The notes under the pieces are model-generated. The model had not been told where the DNA came from. It was given only the letters and a program-made list of their open reading frames with translations, and made no database searches. A DNA stretch of 61,674 nucleotides from Camelimonas fluminis (GTDB taxonomy: Bacteria > Pseudomonadota > Alphaproteobacteria > Rhizobiales > Beijerinckiaceae). The position numbers and the translations under genes are program-made. Where the stretch lies: positions 1 through 61,674 of the forward strand of contig NZ_BNCG01000018.1 of the NCBI RefSeq assembly GCF_014656355.1, in the 5' to 3' direction. Each line of letters starts with the position of its first letter. Within the stretch, counting starts at the first letter, position 1. Positions 44,462-53,361 of this stretch are shown here, in pieces.

Positions 44462-45517
44462 TCAGCCCAGCCGCGCCACGAGGCGGTCGATCAGGCTTGC
44501 GACAGAAACGCCGTCGGCCCGCGCGGAGAAGGTCAGCGCCATGCGATGGCGCAGCACCGGCCCGGCCAGCGCGGCCAGATCGTCCATGGAGGGCGCGAGG
44601 CGCCCGTCGAGCAATGCCCGGGCGCGGGCGGCCAGCATCAGCGCCTGGCTGGCGCGGGGGCCAGGCCCCCAGGACAGGTGGCTGGCGATTTCCGCGTCGC
44701 CAGCCTCGGGACGGGCGGCGCGCACCATGTCGAGAATCGCCTCCACCACCCGCTCGCCCACCGGCAGCTGCCGCACCAGACGTTGCGCCTGCATCAACTC
44801 GGCGGCGGCGAGCGCCTGTTGCGGGCGCGCTTCATCGTTGCCGGTGGTTTCCAGCAGGATGCGGCGCTCGGCTTCCCGGTCCGGATAGGGCACGTCGATC
44901 TGCAACAGGAAACGGTCGAGCTGGGCTTCCGGCAGCGGATAGGCGCCCTCCTGCTCAATGGGGTTTTGCGTCGCCAGCACGTGGAACGGCGCCGGCAGGT
45001 CGTGGCGCTCGCCGGCCACGGTCACGTGACGCTCCTGCATGGCCTGGAGCAGGGCCGACTGGGTGCGCGGGCTGGCGCGGTTGATTTCGTCGGCCATCAG
45101 CAACTGGGCGAACACCGGGCCGCGCACGAAGCGGAACGAGCGGCGGCCGTGTTCGTCCTCATCAAGGATTTCGCTGCCGAGAATATCGGAGGGCATCAGA
45201 TCGGGCGTGAACTGCACGCGCCGCGTCTGCATGCCGAGCACCACGCCCAGAGCGTCGACGAGGCGGGTTTTCGCCAGTCCCGGCAGGCCGACGAACAGGC
45301 CATGGCCGCCAGCGAGGATCGTCACCAGCGCCTGGTCGATCACCTCCTGCTGGCCGAAGACAACCCCGCCAATGGCCTGGCGGGCGCGCGCCAGCGCCGC
45401 CAGCGTCTGGTCCACCGCCGCGCCGGCCTCAGCCTGCGCCTCAACCACCCGCGTCCCGGCGAAAGCCTGTGTGTCGCCGGGGCCATATCCCGCATGCCCG
45501 GTGGGCTGGATCGTCAT
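44462..45517 (-). CDS. MoxR-family AAA+ ATPase
   Basis: A 351-residue AAA_3 ATPase. Walker A is GLPGLAKTRLVDALG, Walker B LLMADEINRASPRTQSALLQAMQE, sensor 1 FHVLATQNPIEQEGAYPLPEAQLDRF, and the C-terminal lid contains SWGPGPRASQALMLAARARALL. First gene of the four-gene leftward operon. The ATG at 45517 is preceded by AGGAGAGC; the frame runs on to 45595 through a 12-bp repeat without another ribosome site. The role is chaperone-like, with the DUF58 and BatA-type partners. Confidence 0.93.
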   Translation of the reverse strand: MTIQPTGHAGYGPGDTQAFAGTRVVEAQAEAGAAVDQTLAALARARQAIGGVVFGQQEVIDQALVTILAGGHGLFVGLPGLAKTRLVDALGVVLGMQTRRVQFTPDLMPSDILGSEILDEDEHGRRSFRFVRGPVFAQLLMADEINRASPRTQSALLQAMQERHVTVAGERHDLPAPFHVLATQNPIEQEGAYPLPEAQLDRFLLQIDVPYPDREAERRILLETTGNDEARPQQALAAAELMQAQRLVRQLPVGERVVEAILDMVRAARPEAGDAEIASHLSWGPGPRASQALMLAARARALLDGRLAPSMDDLAALAGPVLRHRMALTFSARADGVSVASLIDRLVARLG

Positions 45518-45530
45518 GCGCGCTGCTCTC

Positions 45531-45566
45531 CTGGAATCCTGCCTGGAACCCTGCCTGGAATCTGTC
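45531..45566. repeat. Three 12-bp tandem repeats in the moxR leader
   Basis: CTGGAATCCTGC (45531-45542), CTGGAACCCTGC (45543-45554) and CTGGAATCTGTC (45555-45566), 14-49 bases before the moxR start, next to the ribosome site. Confidence 0.75.
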
Positions 45567-45805
45567 GTCGCGGGGCCGGCGCTTCGCCGACCCACGCTGT
45601 TCCTGCATACGATGGTTTGCCGGCGCGCGCATCCTGCTTTGGCCAGCGCTGATCGCGAAACCTGGATGACGAACGCCAGACGGTAAATACCGGCCGTATC
45701 AATTCACGCCAAAGAGCCAGCAATAGGGCAAGCCGGTTTTTCCATACGGCGCATCGTGGTCTATGATGGGCGCCGAATATCTGACAAGCAGGCCGGGAGA
45801 AGCAT

Positions 45806-46471
45806 GTGAACCAGGTCGCCGGAAAGCCGGGGAACGCCAGCAACCCTTCAGCCGGGCGCCAGACGAATGGCCCACAGGCCGGCCAGCCAGCCGGGCTCGA
45901 CAGCCTGTTCGCGGCGCTCGGCCCCGTGGGCGACGCCGACGGCCCGGCCCCGCCGCGACCGGTCGACAAATGGAATCCTGAGTTCTGCGGCGACATCAAC
46001 ATGCGCATCGCCGCCGACGGAACCTGGTTCTACATGGGCACGCCCATCGGCCGGCATGCGCTGGTCAAGCTGTTCGCCTCGATCCTGCGCAAGGATCCGG
46101 AGCGTTACGTGCTGGTGACGCCGGTGGAGCGCGTCGGCATACAGGTGGAGGACGCCCCGTTCATCGCCGTGGAAATGGCCATGCAGGGCGCGGGCGACAG
46201 CCAGAGCATCAGCTTCCGCACCAATGTGGACGACGTGGTGCAGGTAGGGCCGGATCATCCGCTGCGCTTCGAGCGTGACGCGGAAGGCGGACTGAAGCCT
46301 TACGTGCGGGTGCGCGGCGATCTGTGGGCGCTGGTGAAGCGGGCGCTGATGTATGACCTGGCGGAGCTGGGCGTGGAGCAGCCGGCGGCGGACGGCGGCG
46401 AGGCGCAGTTCGGCGTGCGCAGCAACGGCGGCTTCTTCCCCATGGCGCGGGTCAGCGAGCTGGCCGTCTGA
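45806..46471 (+). CDS. DUF1285 domain protein
   Basis: A 221-residue protein. After about 50 low-complexity residues (Gly/Ala/Pro/Asn) comes the DUF1285 domain: RPVDKWNPEFCGDINMRIAADGTWFYMGTPIGRHALVKLFASILRKDPERYVLVTPVERVGIQVEDAPF. The family has a two-part beta fold and no known activity. The GTG at 45806 has GGGAGAAG before it. It is the first gene of the rightward DUF1285-nudix-DUF6111-cca series, which faces the moxR operon as in related genomes. Confidence 0.87.
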   Translation: MNQVAGKPGNASNPSAGRQTNGPQAGQPAGLDSLFAALGPVGDADGPAPPRPVDKWNPEFCGDINMRIAADGTWFYMGTPIGRHALVKLFASILRKDPERYVLVTPVERVGIQVEDAPFIAVEMAMQGAGDSQSISFRTNVDDVVQVGPDHPLRFERDAEGGLKPYVRVRGDLWALVKRALMYDLAELGVEQPAADGGEAQFGVRSNGGFFPMARVSELAV

Positions 46472-46487
46472 TACAACGATAACAACA

Positions 46488-47180
46488 ATGGTGACCGGGA
46501 TGCTGGCGGAGCAGAAAGCGGCGGGGGACGGAGACCGGGACAGGGGCGGGCCATACAGTCTGGAAAGCTTCGTGGCGCGCAGCCGCGATCACCTCTACGC
46601 CTCGCCGCCGGCCATCGGCGGGCCGCTGTCCAACCCTGGAGGCGACCATGCGCTCAACAGTGATTTCAGCCCGCCGTTTGACGAAAAGGCCGCCCGGCCC
46701 GCCGCCGTGCTGATTCCGGTGGTGCGCCGGCCTGATCCGACGGTGCTGCTGACCCAGCGTCCTTCGGCGATGCGCAGTCACGCCGGCCAGGTGGCGTTTC
46801 CCGGCGGCAAGGTCGATCCGGAAGACGGCACGCCGCTCAACGCCGCCTTGCGCGAGGCGGAGGAGGAGGTAGGCCTTGGCCGGCGCTTCGTGACGCCGCT
46901 CGGCTATCTCGACCCCTATCTCACGGGATCCGGTTTCCGCATCATTCCGGTGGTCAGCGTGGTCGAGCCTGGCTTCCGACTGACGCTCAACCCCGATGAG
47001 GTGGAGGCGGCGTTCGAGGTGCCCCTCGCCTTCCTGATGAACCCGGTCAACCATGAGCTGCGCTCGGCCGAATGGCAGGGCCAGCTGCGCCGCTATTACG
47101 CCATGCCCTATGGCGAGCGCTTCATCTGGGGCGCCACCGCGGGCATCATTCACAACATGTACCAGAAGTTTTACGGGTGA
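46488..47180 (+). CDS. Nudix hydrolase, CoA pyrophosphatase type
   Basis: A 230-residue protein. The Nudix box is complete (GGKVDPEDGTPLNAALREAEEEVGL), and the upstream SHAGQVAFPGG matches the NUDT7/YeaB-type CoA pyrophosphatase signature, so it probably splits CoA into 4'-phosphopantetheine and 3',5'-ADP. The first ~60 residues form a charged leader. Candidate starts are the ATG at 46488, GTG at 46491 and ATG at 46500; none has a strong ribosome site. It overlaps the next gene by four bases (GTGA). Confidence 0.88.
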   Translation: MVTGMLAEQKAAGDGDRDRGGPYSLESFVARSRDHLYASPPAIGGPLSNPGGDHALNSDFSPPFDEKAARPAAVLIPVVRRPDPTVLLTQRPSAMRSHAGQVAFPGGKVDPEDGTPLNAALREAEEEVGLGRRFVTPLGYLDPYLTGSGFRIIPVVSVVEPGFRLTLNPDEVEAAFEVPLAFLMNPVNHELRSAEWQGQLRRYYAMPYGERFIWGATAGIIHNMYQKFYG

Positions 47181-47434
47181 GCCGGATTGTGTTCGAACAG
47201 CTGGCGCTGTTCCTCACCCCCTTCGCGGTTTTCGCCTTTTACCTGCTGCTGCGCCGGCGCAACCCGCTGACGCGCGCGCCATGGGACGGCAGGACGCTGT
47301 GGCTCGCCGTCGCCGGCCTTGGCCTCGTGGTGGCGGTGATGGTGCTCACCGGCCTCACCCAGCAGCGTTCGCCTGGCGGCTACACGCCGCCGCGCATGGA
47401 AAACGGACAGCTCAAACCAGGCGGTTTCCAGTGA
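47177..47434 (+). CDS. Small membrane protein, DUF6111-like
   Basis: An 85-residue protein with two membrane helices (LALFLTPFAVFAFYLLL, about 9-25, and LWLAVAGLGLVVAVMVLTGL, about 41-60) joined by a basic loop (RRRNPLTRAPWDG). The tail SPGGYTPPRMENGQLKPG is conserved in the DUF6111 family, which sits between the Nudix gene and cca in Hyphomicrobiales. GTG starts and stop overlaps on both sides (GTGA twice) show tight coupling. No function is known. Confidence 0.8.
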   Translation: MSRIVFEQLALFLTPFAVFAFYLLLRRRNPLTRAPWDGRTLWLAVAGLGLVVAVMVLTGLTQQRSPGGYTPPRMENGQLKPGGFQ

Positions 47435-48717
47435 CATCAGCCACGCTGACGCCGGGACAGGGCGACGCCCTGCAGGCCCTGCTGCAACGCCCCCGGGTGG
47501 CGCGGCTGTTCGCCGCCCTGGATGGAAACGGCGAGGAGCTGCGCATCGTTGGCGGCGCCGTCCGCGACGCCCTGCTCGGCCTGCCGGTGACGGAAATCGA
47601 CCTTGCCGCCACCTCCACGCCGGAACAAACCACGGCGCGGGCGCGACGCGCCGGGCTGAAAAGCGTTCCCACCGGCGTCGACCATGGCACGGTCACCGTT
47701 ATCGTCGATCGTGAGCCATTCGAAATCACCACCCTGCGCGAGGACGTCGAGACCGATGGCCGTCGGGCCCAGGTGCGTTTCGGCCGCGACTTTGACGCCG
47801 ACGCCCTGCGCCGCGACTTCACCATCAACGCCATGTCGCTGGACGGCCAGGGGCGGCTGCATGACCCGGCCGGCGGGCTGACGGACCTCGGCGATCCGGC
47901 GGGCGGGCGCGGTCCCAGAGTGCGCTTCATCGGCGATGCGACGACGCGGATTCGCGAGGACTATCTGCGGACCTTGAGGTTTTTCCGTTTTCACGCCCGC
48001 TTCGGGCAGGATGCGCCAGATCCGGACGGCTTCGCCGCCGCCATCGCCTGCCGCGACGGGCTCGACCAGCTGTCGCGCGAGCGGGTGCGGGCCGAACTGT
48101 TAAAGCTGCTGGCGGCGCCTGGCGCGGCGGAGGCCATCACGTTGATGTCCGGCGCCAGTCTGTTGCACCGCGTTTCCGGCATTGTCGCGGAGCCTGGACG
48201 GCTGGAGCGGCTGGTCGTCCGCGAGGATCGACATGGCGCGGCGGCCGATGCGCTGCTGCGGCTGGCGGCGGCTGCGGTGCGGGTGGCGGAAGATGCGCGG
48301 GCCTTGCAGGAGCGGCTGCGACTGTCCGGGGCCGAAGCGATGCGCCTCGGCAATCTGGCCCGGGCGCAGGAGCGACTGCACGGCGCCCGGCGCCTCTCAC
48401 TGGCGGCGGCGCGCGCCATGGCGGCGGAGCTGGGCGGCGAGGCGCTGACCGACGCCGTCGCCCTTGTCGACGGCGCCCCATGGTTCCAGGCCGGGGATAA
48501 CGCCAGAGATTATGTGGCCGCCCTCGCCGCCGGCGCGGCGGCGCCGGTCTTCCCCCTGCGCGGGGCCGATCTGCTGGCGCTCGGCGTGACGCCCGGGCCA
48601 GCCGTCGGCGCCATGATGGCGGCGCTCAGGACGCACTGGCTGGACGCAGGTTGCCCCGAGGGCGCTGCGGCGCGCGCCGGCCTGCTGGCGCACGCCACGG
48701 ACATGGCGGCAGGCTGA
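47431..48717 (+). CDS. cca: CCA tRNA nucleotidyltransferase
   Basis: A 428-residue class II nucleotidyltransferase that adds or repairs the 3' CCA of tRNA. The head domain has LRIVGGAVRDALLGLPVTEIDLAATSTPE (EID where many have DID), the DHGTVTVIVDREPFEITTLR strand with the metal Asp/Glu, and the RRDFTINAM motif. The neck TRIREDYLRTLRFFRFHARFG follows; body and tail are long and Ala-rich. The GTG at 47431 overlaps the previous stop (GTGA). It converges on bioB with 13 bases between. Confidence 0.92.
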   Translation: MTSATLTPGQGDALQALLQRPRVARLFAALDGNGEELRIVGGAVRDALLGLPVTEIDLAATSTPEQTTARARRAGLKSVPTGVDHGTVTVIVDREPFEITTLREDVETDGRRAQVRFGRDFDADALRRDFTINAMSLDGQGRLHDPAGGLTDLGDPAGGRGPRVRFIGDATTRIREDYLRTLRFFRFHARFGQDAPDPDGFAAAIACRDGLDQLSRERVRAELLKLLAAPGAAEAITLMSGASLLHRVSGIVAEPGRLERLVVREDRHGAAADALLRLAAAAVRVAEDARALQERLRLSGAEAMRLGNLARAQERLHGARRLSLAAARAMAAELGGEALTDAVALVDGAPWFQAGDNARDYVAALAAGAAAPVFPLRGADLLALGVTPGPAVGAMMAALRTHWLDAGCPEGAAARAGLLAHATDMAAG

Positions 48718-48730
48718 AGCGCTTCCGGCT

Positions 48731-49924
48731 TCAGGCGGCCGCGCCGCAGCCGCAGCTTCCGCAGCCGCAACCGCCGCTTTCCGCCGGCGACGGCGCCGAG
48801 CCGAGGTCCAGCACGTCGCGCCGCGAGGCGGCGTGATCATGAGCATGATCATGGTCGTGCGCCGGCTCTTCCAGCGTCAGCCGGGCGGCGCGGACGCCGA
48901 GGCGGCGGAACAGCGCCACGTCAGAATCCTGTTCGGGATTGTCGGCGGTGAGCAGGGTGTCGCCGGCGAAGATGGAATTGGCGCCTGCGAAGAAGCACAG
49001 GGCCTGCATTTCGTCGCTCATGGCCGTGCGTCCGGCTGACAGGCGCACCACCGATTCGGGCATCATGATGCGGGCCGTGGCGACGGTGCGGACGAAGGCG
49101 ATGGGGTCGAGCGGCGGGGCGTTTTCCAGCGGCGTGCCCGGAATCGGGATCAGCATGTTCACCGGCACGCTCTCGGGATGGGCCGGCAGGTTGGCCAGGG
49201 TCAGCAGCATGCTGACGCGGTCTTCCGCCTCCTCGCCCATGCCGACGATGCCGCCGCAGCACACCTTGATGCCGGCGCTGCGCACGTTCTCCAGCGTCTG
49301 CAGGCGATCTGAAAACGCGCGGGTGGTGATGACCTTACTGTAATAGGCCGGCGAGGTGTCGATGTTGTGGTTGTAGTAGTCCAGTCCGGCGTCGGCGAGA
49401 CGCGCGGCGTCGTCCGGCGTCAGCATGCCCAGGGTCATGCAGGTTTCCATCCCCATGGCGCGGACGCCCTGCACCATGGCGACCACGGCGTCCATATCGC
49501 GGGTCTTGGGATTGCGCCATGCCGCGCCCATGCAATAGCGGGTGGCTCCGGCGTCGCGCGCCTTGCGCGCCTCGGTCAGCACCCGCTCCACCTCCATCAG
49601 CTTCGAGGCCTTCAGGCCCGACTCATGGTGGGCTGACTGGCTGCAATAGCCGCAATCCTCCGGGCAGCCGCCGGTCTTGATGCTGAGCAGGCGGGCCAGC
49701 TCGACCTGGTTGGGATCGAAATGGCGGCGGTGGACGGTCTGGGCGGCGAACAGGAGATCGCTGAACGGCGCGTCATGGATTGCCTGGGCTTCCTCCCGGC
49801 TCCAGTCATGGCGCACGCCGGCGTCGATGAAACGGGTGACCGGCAGGCCTGCGGACGCGGCGGAAGACGGCGGCGTTGCAAGGCCTTCGGCCTGATTGGC
49901 TGGGGTCTGGTCCAGGCGCGCCAT
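48731..49924 (-). CDS. bioB: Biotin synthase with a His- and Cys-rich C-terminal tail
   Basis: BioB inserts sulfur into dethiobiotin using SAM and two Fe-S clusters. The radical-SAM cysteines are Cys87, Cys91 and Cys94 ([10 protein letters not shown]), followed by [37 protein letters not shown] and the end [20 protein letters not shown]...[22 protein letters not shown], all normal. The product is 397 residues rather than the usual 320-350. Its extra tail (355-397) contains [10 protein letters not shown], a short linker, then [10 protein letters not shown]: five His and four Cys. The ATG at 49924 lies 12 bases from a BioR-like box. The other biotin genes are absent from the window. Confidence 0.94.
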   Translation of the reverse strand: MARLDQTPANQAEGLATPPSSAASAGLPVTRFIDAGVRHDWSREEAQAIHDAPFSDLLFAAQTVHRRHFDPNQVELARLLSIKTGGCPEDCGYCSQSAHHESGLKASKLMEVERVLTEARKARDAGATRYCMGAAWRNPKTRDMDAVVAMVQGVRAMGMETCMTLGMLTPDDAARLADAGLDYYNHNIDTSPAYYSKVITTRAFSDRLQTLENVRSAGIKVCCGGIVGMGEEAEDRVSMLLTLANLPAHPESVPVNMLIPIPGTPLENAPPLDPIAFVRTVATARIMMPESVVRLSAGRTAMSDEMQALCFFAGANSIFAGDTLLTADNPEQDSDVALFRRLGVRAARLTLEEPAHDHDHAHDHAASRRDVLDLGSAPSPAESGGCGCGSCGCGAAA

Positions 49925-49936
49925 CCGCGTCTCCTT

Positions 49937-49946
49937 TTATCTATTA
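49937..49946 (+). promoter_or_regulatory. BioR-like box before bioB
   Basis: TTATCTATTA, 9 of 10 positions matching the BioR consensus TTATMKATAA. It is placed between the ribosome site and the promoter region of bioB, as expected for a repressor site. Confidence 0.6.
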
Positions 49947-50050
49947 AAATGACGATCTGCTGGTTTCAGTTTCCAGAAGCGCCGGACGGACGCAAGAGGC
50001 GTCATGCAGGGGACTGGCGGGCGGACCATCGAAAGGCATGAATTACGGCA

Positions 50051-50191
50051 ATAATTTATATAAATCAGCCACATGTACGATAGCGGCCAAGCATATGCGA
50101 CGCGCGCAGAGATCCTGACATTATAGATTTATGCGCTGGTCGATTGTTTGCGCCTGCGACAATGAATTGAGAATAATATATAAATCGCCAC
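50051..50191. repeat. Imperfect direct repeats about 120 bp apart
   Basis: ATAATTTATATAAATCAGCC (50051-50070, then AC) and GAATAATATATAAATCGCC (50171-50189, then AC) share AATAAT, TATATAAATC and GCCAC, with short insertions. Both copies are AT-rich within GC-rich DNA. Confidence 0.6.
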
Positions 50192-50566
50192 CCTGCGGGC
50201 TGCCAAAGCGCCCGCCGCTGTTTCCCGGCCCGATTGGTCCCCGCGCCTGACCGGAACCGCCCGTCGTGAGTCCCAACCGTCGTGCCCGCACGTACTGCGC
50301 GCATCCACGTTGTTCCAGGACGTAAAGCTTGCGGATCGGCCGGTTTCGCCAGGAGCCGGGTCAGGCGCGGCCATCACGGCGCAATGCCTGGCGGCTAGCG
50401 CCGGGGCAACTTTTGGCCCGTGTTCCGACGCCAGCCCACTGAAACAGCTGCTCCGCCTGCAAAAACACCGGCCGGCGCCGCCCGAATGCGCAACGATGGC
50501 GTCGAGGCTGTCGCTTTCATCCGCCGGTCACGCTAACCTGTCATCGCGTGAACAGCGGACTCCATT

Positions 50567-50604
50567 TCTCTTGGTCTTTCGTCTCTTGGTCTTTCGGTCT
50601 CTTG
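50567..50604 (+). repeat. 15-bp tandem repeat in a gene leader
   Basis: TCTCTTGGTCTTTCG at 50567-50581 and again at 50582-50596, then TCTCTTG at 50598-50604. It is pyrimidine-rich and ends directly before the ribosome site of the gene at 50618. Confidence 0.85.
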
Positions 50605-50617
50605 CAGGGAGGCAGCC

Positions 50618-50950
50618 ATGGCGGACAGCAGATCCAGACCCGCGCTGATCGCACGGCGAATCGCGGCGCGGCGCGACCAGGCCAGCCAGCAAGGCCCCGG
50701 CGAAGGGCCGCCGGCGGCGGCGTCTCCACCCTCCTTCCATGACGCCAGTCATGATGCAGCGTCCGTGGTCAATCTGAGCGCATGGCGACGTGAATGTTTC
50801 ACGCTGCCGCCCGCGGAAGCGCGGGAAACGGCGCGGGACTGGCTCGCCCGCTATCCACGGGCGCGCTGGCGCTCGGAAATCGAGAACTGGCGCATCGTCG
50901 GGGACAATCTGGTGCAGTTCACCATGCGCCGCTTGCCCCAAGCGGAGTAG
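50618..50950 (+). CDS. Small hypothetical protein
   Basis: A 110-residue protein of no family I can name. GGGAGG lies six bases before the ATG, which supports it as real. The first 45 residues are Arg/Ala/Pro-rich and look disordered. The second half is well structured: LSAWRRECFTLPPAEARETARDWLARYPRARWRSEIENWRIVGDNLVQFTMRRLPQ, likely two helices and a beta hairpin. No signal peptide or membrane segment. It converges on nfi. Confidence 0.65.
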   Translation: MADSRSRPALIARRIAARRDQASQQGPGEGPPAAASPPSFHDASHDAASVVNLSAWRRECFTLPPAEARETARDWLARYPRARWRSEIENWRIVGDNLVQFTMRRLPQAE

Positions 50951-51056
50951 ACAGGCCAAACCGGCTGCGCATGCTGGCAATGACACGACGCATTTCCTCA
51001 CGGAAACGCTTTGGCGCCGCCTGCCCCGGGTCCGACGGAGCAAGGGCGCCTGACGG

Positions 51057-51773
51057 TCACACGCCAGACAGCTTCGGCTGGCTCGCCGCCGTCAGCGCGG
51101 CGGCGCGGTGGGCGGCGCGCACCGGCTCGGGCAAACGGAAGCGGCTGAGGCAGGCGCTGACCAGCGCCACGGCGCTGGCCTGGTCGATCAGATGACCGGG
51201 CGAGACATAGACCGGCGCGACATTGGCGCGGGTGCGCAGCACGGCGCCAATGCATGGCGGCGATGGCTCCGCTGATGTCGGCGGTCGCGCCAGCAAGGCC
51301 GCCGCCTCGCCCTGCAAGGGTCCTGGACCGGCGCTCCAGCCGGTGAGCCGTGTCTTGGCGCAACCGACGCTGGGCCGCCCAAGCCACAACCCCATATGGC
51401 TGGCGACGCCGATCCCGCGTGGGTGGGCGCAGCCGGCGCCGTCGAAAATGAGCGCGTCCGGTTCGGTTTTCAGCCGGGCGAAGGCCTCCTCCAGCACCGG
51501 CCCTTCACGAAACGTCAGCAGGCCAGGCACATAGGGAAACGGCGTTGGCGCATCGGCCAGCACGGTTTCCACCACCTGCAGATCAGGGAACGACAGCACA
51601 ACGACGGCGGCGCGCGACAGCCCCTCGCGCACGCTGACGTCGACGCCGGCGACGTGGCGAATGGCGGAGAGATCCAGCGGCCTGTCCAGCACCAGCTGTC
51701 CGGCCAGTTGCTTTTGCAGGGCGATGGCCTCGCGCGGGGTGACGGCCCAGTCGTGAAGGTGGGGAATGTGCAT
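51057..51773 (-). CDS. nfi: Endonuclease V
   Basis: A 238-residue enzyme that nicks DNA (and RNA) one base 3' of deoxyinosine. The catalytic set is visible: Asp in AGVDVSV, Glu in LLTFREGPVLEEAF, Asp in LIFDGAGCAHPRGIGVASHMG, and a C-terminal His in SPGHLID. LPEPVRAAHRAA near the end matches the family. The start is the ATG at 51773 (MHIPHLHDW); the frame extends to 51962 without family similarity. It stands alone between gene-free regions. Confidence 0.92.
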   Translation of the reverse strand: MHIPHLHDWAVTPREAIALQKQLAGQLVLDRPLDLSAIRHVAGVDVSVREGLSRAAVVVLSFPDLQVVETVLADAPTPFPYVPGLLTFREGPVLEEAFARLKTEPDALIFDGAGCAHPRGIGVASHMGLWLGRPSVGCAKTRLTGWSAGPGPLQGEAAALLARPPTSAEPSPPCIGAVLRTRANVAPVYVSPGHLIDQASAVALVSACLSRFRLPEPVRAAHRAAALTAASQPKLSGV

Positions 51774-52196
51774 GGCGCAAACATGCGCCGCGATCGCTGG
51801 CTTTTCCAGATGCTGCGACGATAGCGGGCAGTGGCGGCCGGTGGGCGGCGGGTTGCTGGCGGACGCGCGGATGTTACGGCCGGGCCCTATACGGCCAGCA
51901 ACCTGCCCGGCGGCATGTTGGCATTGTTCCCGCGTCAGGCCGCGCCTGCTGCGGGCAGCCACGGAAAGCCGGATAGACAGGCGTTGTTCCGCCGCGCATG
52001 TGCGCGCTGCGTGGATGGCCGGGACAGGCCGGCCATGACGGGTTGGGCGCGCCGAAGCCAGGCGGGTCCTTCCAGCGCCGGCCTTTCGCCAGACGTCAGC
52101 AGACCTGACGCCGTGGAGAGACGGCGCATGTAATGACAGTGCATGGAGAAACGGCGGCGACGGGCGAGTTCCAGCCCGCGCCGCCGTTCCGGCGCC
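51774..52196. other. Gene-free region between nfi and ychF
   Basis: About 420 bases between the end of ychF and the start of nfi, both leftward. It contains the ychF terminator-like hairpin at its right end and, presumably, the nfi promoter. Nothing else recognised. Confidence 0.5.
52150..52188 (-). terminator. Hairpin after ychF
   Basis: AACGGCGGCG (52150-52159) pairs with CGCCGCCGTT (52179-52188) and CGGGC (52161-52165) with GCCCG (52174-52178), one A bulged. It lies nine bases past the stop. The T-run after it is poor. Confidence 0.6.
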
Positions 52197-53294
52197 TCAG
52201 TTGTTGAAGCGGAAGTGCAACACGTCGCCGTCAGCGACGACGTACTCCTTGCCTTCAAGCCGCAGCTTGCCGGCGTCACGGGCGCCGGCTTCGCCCTTCA
52301 ACGTGACGTAGTCGTTGTAGGCGATGGTCTCGGCGCGGATGAAGCCCTTCTCGAAGTCACTGTGAATGACGCCGGCGGCCTTGGGGGCTTTTGTGCCGGT
52401 GGTGATCGTCCAGGCGCGGGCTTCCTTCGGGCCGACGGTGAAATAGGTGATGAGGCCGAGCAGATCGTAGCCGGTGCGGATGACGCGGTTGAGGCCAGGT
52501 TCGGTCAGGCCGATCGCCTCCAGATAGTCCTTCTGCTCCTCCTCCGGCAGCACGGCGATCTCGCTCTCGATGGCGGCGGAGACGACGACGGCGCGGGCGC
52601 CCTCTTCCTGCGCCCGGGCGAACACCTTCGCGGAATGATCGTTGCCGTTTTCGGCCGAAGCCTCTTCGACGTTGCAGACATACAGCACGGGCTTGGAGGT
52701 GAGCAGACCGAGCTGGCGGAAGGCGAATTCCTCTTCCGGCTTCACTTCAAGCAGGCGGGCGGGCTTGCCGTCGCGCAGCAGGACCAGGGCGCGGTTGACC
52801 AGTTCGATCTGCTCCTTCGCCTCCTTGTCGCCGCCACGGGCGCGCTTCTCGAGGCCCGGGATGCGCTTCTCGAGGCTCTCCAGATCGGCGAGCATCAGCT
52901 CGGTTTCGATGGTCTCGATGTCAGCCAGCGGATCAACCTTGCCGTCGACGTGGGTGACGTCGCCGTCCTCGAAGCAGCGCACCACGTGGGCGATGGCGTC
53001 GCACTCGCGGATATTGCCGAGGAACTGGTTGCCGAGGCCCTCGCCCTTCGAGGCGCCGCGCACCAGGCCGGCGATGTCAACGAAGGTCAGGCGGGTCGGG
53101 AGGATCTGCTGCGAACCGGCGATGGCCGACAAGGCGTCAAGACGCGGATCGGGCACGGCCACGTCGCCAACGTTCGGCTCGATGGTGCAGAACGGATAAT
53201 TCGCCGCCTGCGCCGCCGCCGTCTGCGTCAGCGCGTTGAACAGGGTCGACTTGCCGACATTCGGCAAACCAACGATTCCGCATTTGAAGCCCAT
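52197..53294 (-). CDS. ychF: Redox-regulated ATPase YchF (Obg family)
   Basis: A 365-residue universal P-loop protein of the Obg class that prefers ATP. Its G1 is GLPNVGKSTLFNAL; G2/G3 follow as FVDIAGLVRGASKGEGLGNQFL, then a coiled-coil insertion (ETELMLADLESLEKRIPGL...) and the C-terminal TGS domain ending DYVTLKGEAGARDAGKLRLEGKEYVVADGDVLHFRFN. The ATG at 53294 has GGAG nine bases upstream; a GTG at 53300 is less likely. In many relatives it follows pth. Here it is 28 kb from pth and on the opposite strand, with a palindromic element and a lone terminator just upstream. Confidence 0.95.
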   Translation of the reverse strand: MGFKCGIVGLPNVGKSTLFNALTQTAAAQAANYPFCTIEPNVGDVAVPDPRLDALSAIAGSQQILPTRLTFVDIAGLVRGASKGEGLGNQFLGNIRECDAIAHVVRCFEDGDVTHVDGKVDPLADIETIETELMLADLESLEKRIPGLEKRARGGDKEAKEQIELVNRALVLLRDGKPARLLEVKPEEEFAFRQLGLLTSKPVLYVCNVEEASAENGNDHSAKVFARAQEEGARAVVVSAAIESEIAVLPEEEQKDYLEAIGLTEPGLNRVIRTGYDLLGLITYFTVGPKEARAWTITTGTKAPKAAGVIHSDFEKGFIRAETIAYNDYVTLKGEAGARDAGKLRLEGKEYVVADGDVLHFRFNN

Positions 53295-53309
53295 GACCAC
53301 TCCACCGCA

Positions 53310-53353
53310 GCATTTTCAGGACCGGGCGGCTCCGCCGCGCGCGCCGAAAATGC
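53310..53353. repeat. 44-bp palindromic element (copy B)
   Basis: GCATTTTC (53310-53317) and GAAAATGC (53346-53353) bound a 44-base element with an inner GGCGG-CTC-CGCC dyad. Its reverse complement shares blocks with copy A at 23920-23963, including GCGGAGCC and TCCTGAA. Confidence 0.6.
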
Positions 53354-53361
53354 GCCAAAGC

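Larger units (their letters stand above)
49925..50617. other. Long gene-free region between bioB and a hypothetical gene
   Basis: About 690 bases. It holds the BioR-like box (49937), AT-rich patches with a direct repeat (50051-50072 and 50171-50191), and a 15-bp tandem repeat at the right end. TTATAGATTT at 50121 is a weaker BioR-like match. No convincing gene, tRNA or riboswitch. Confidence 0.6.
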
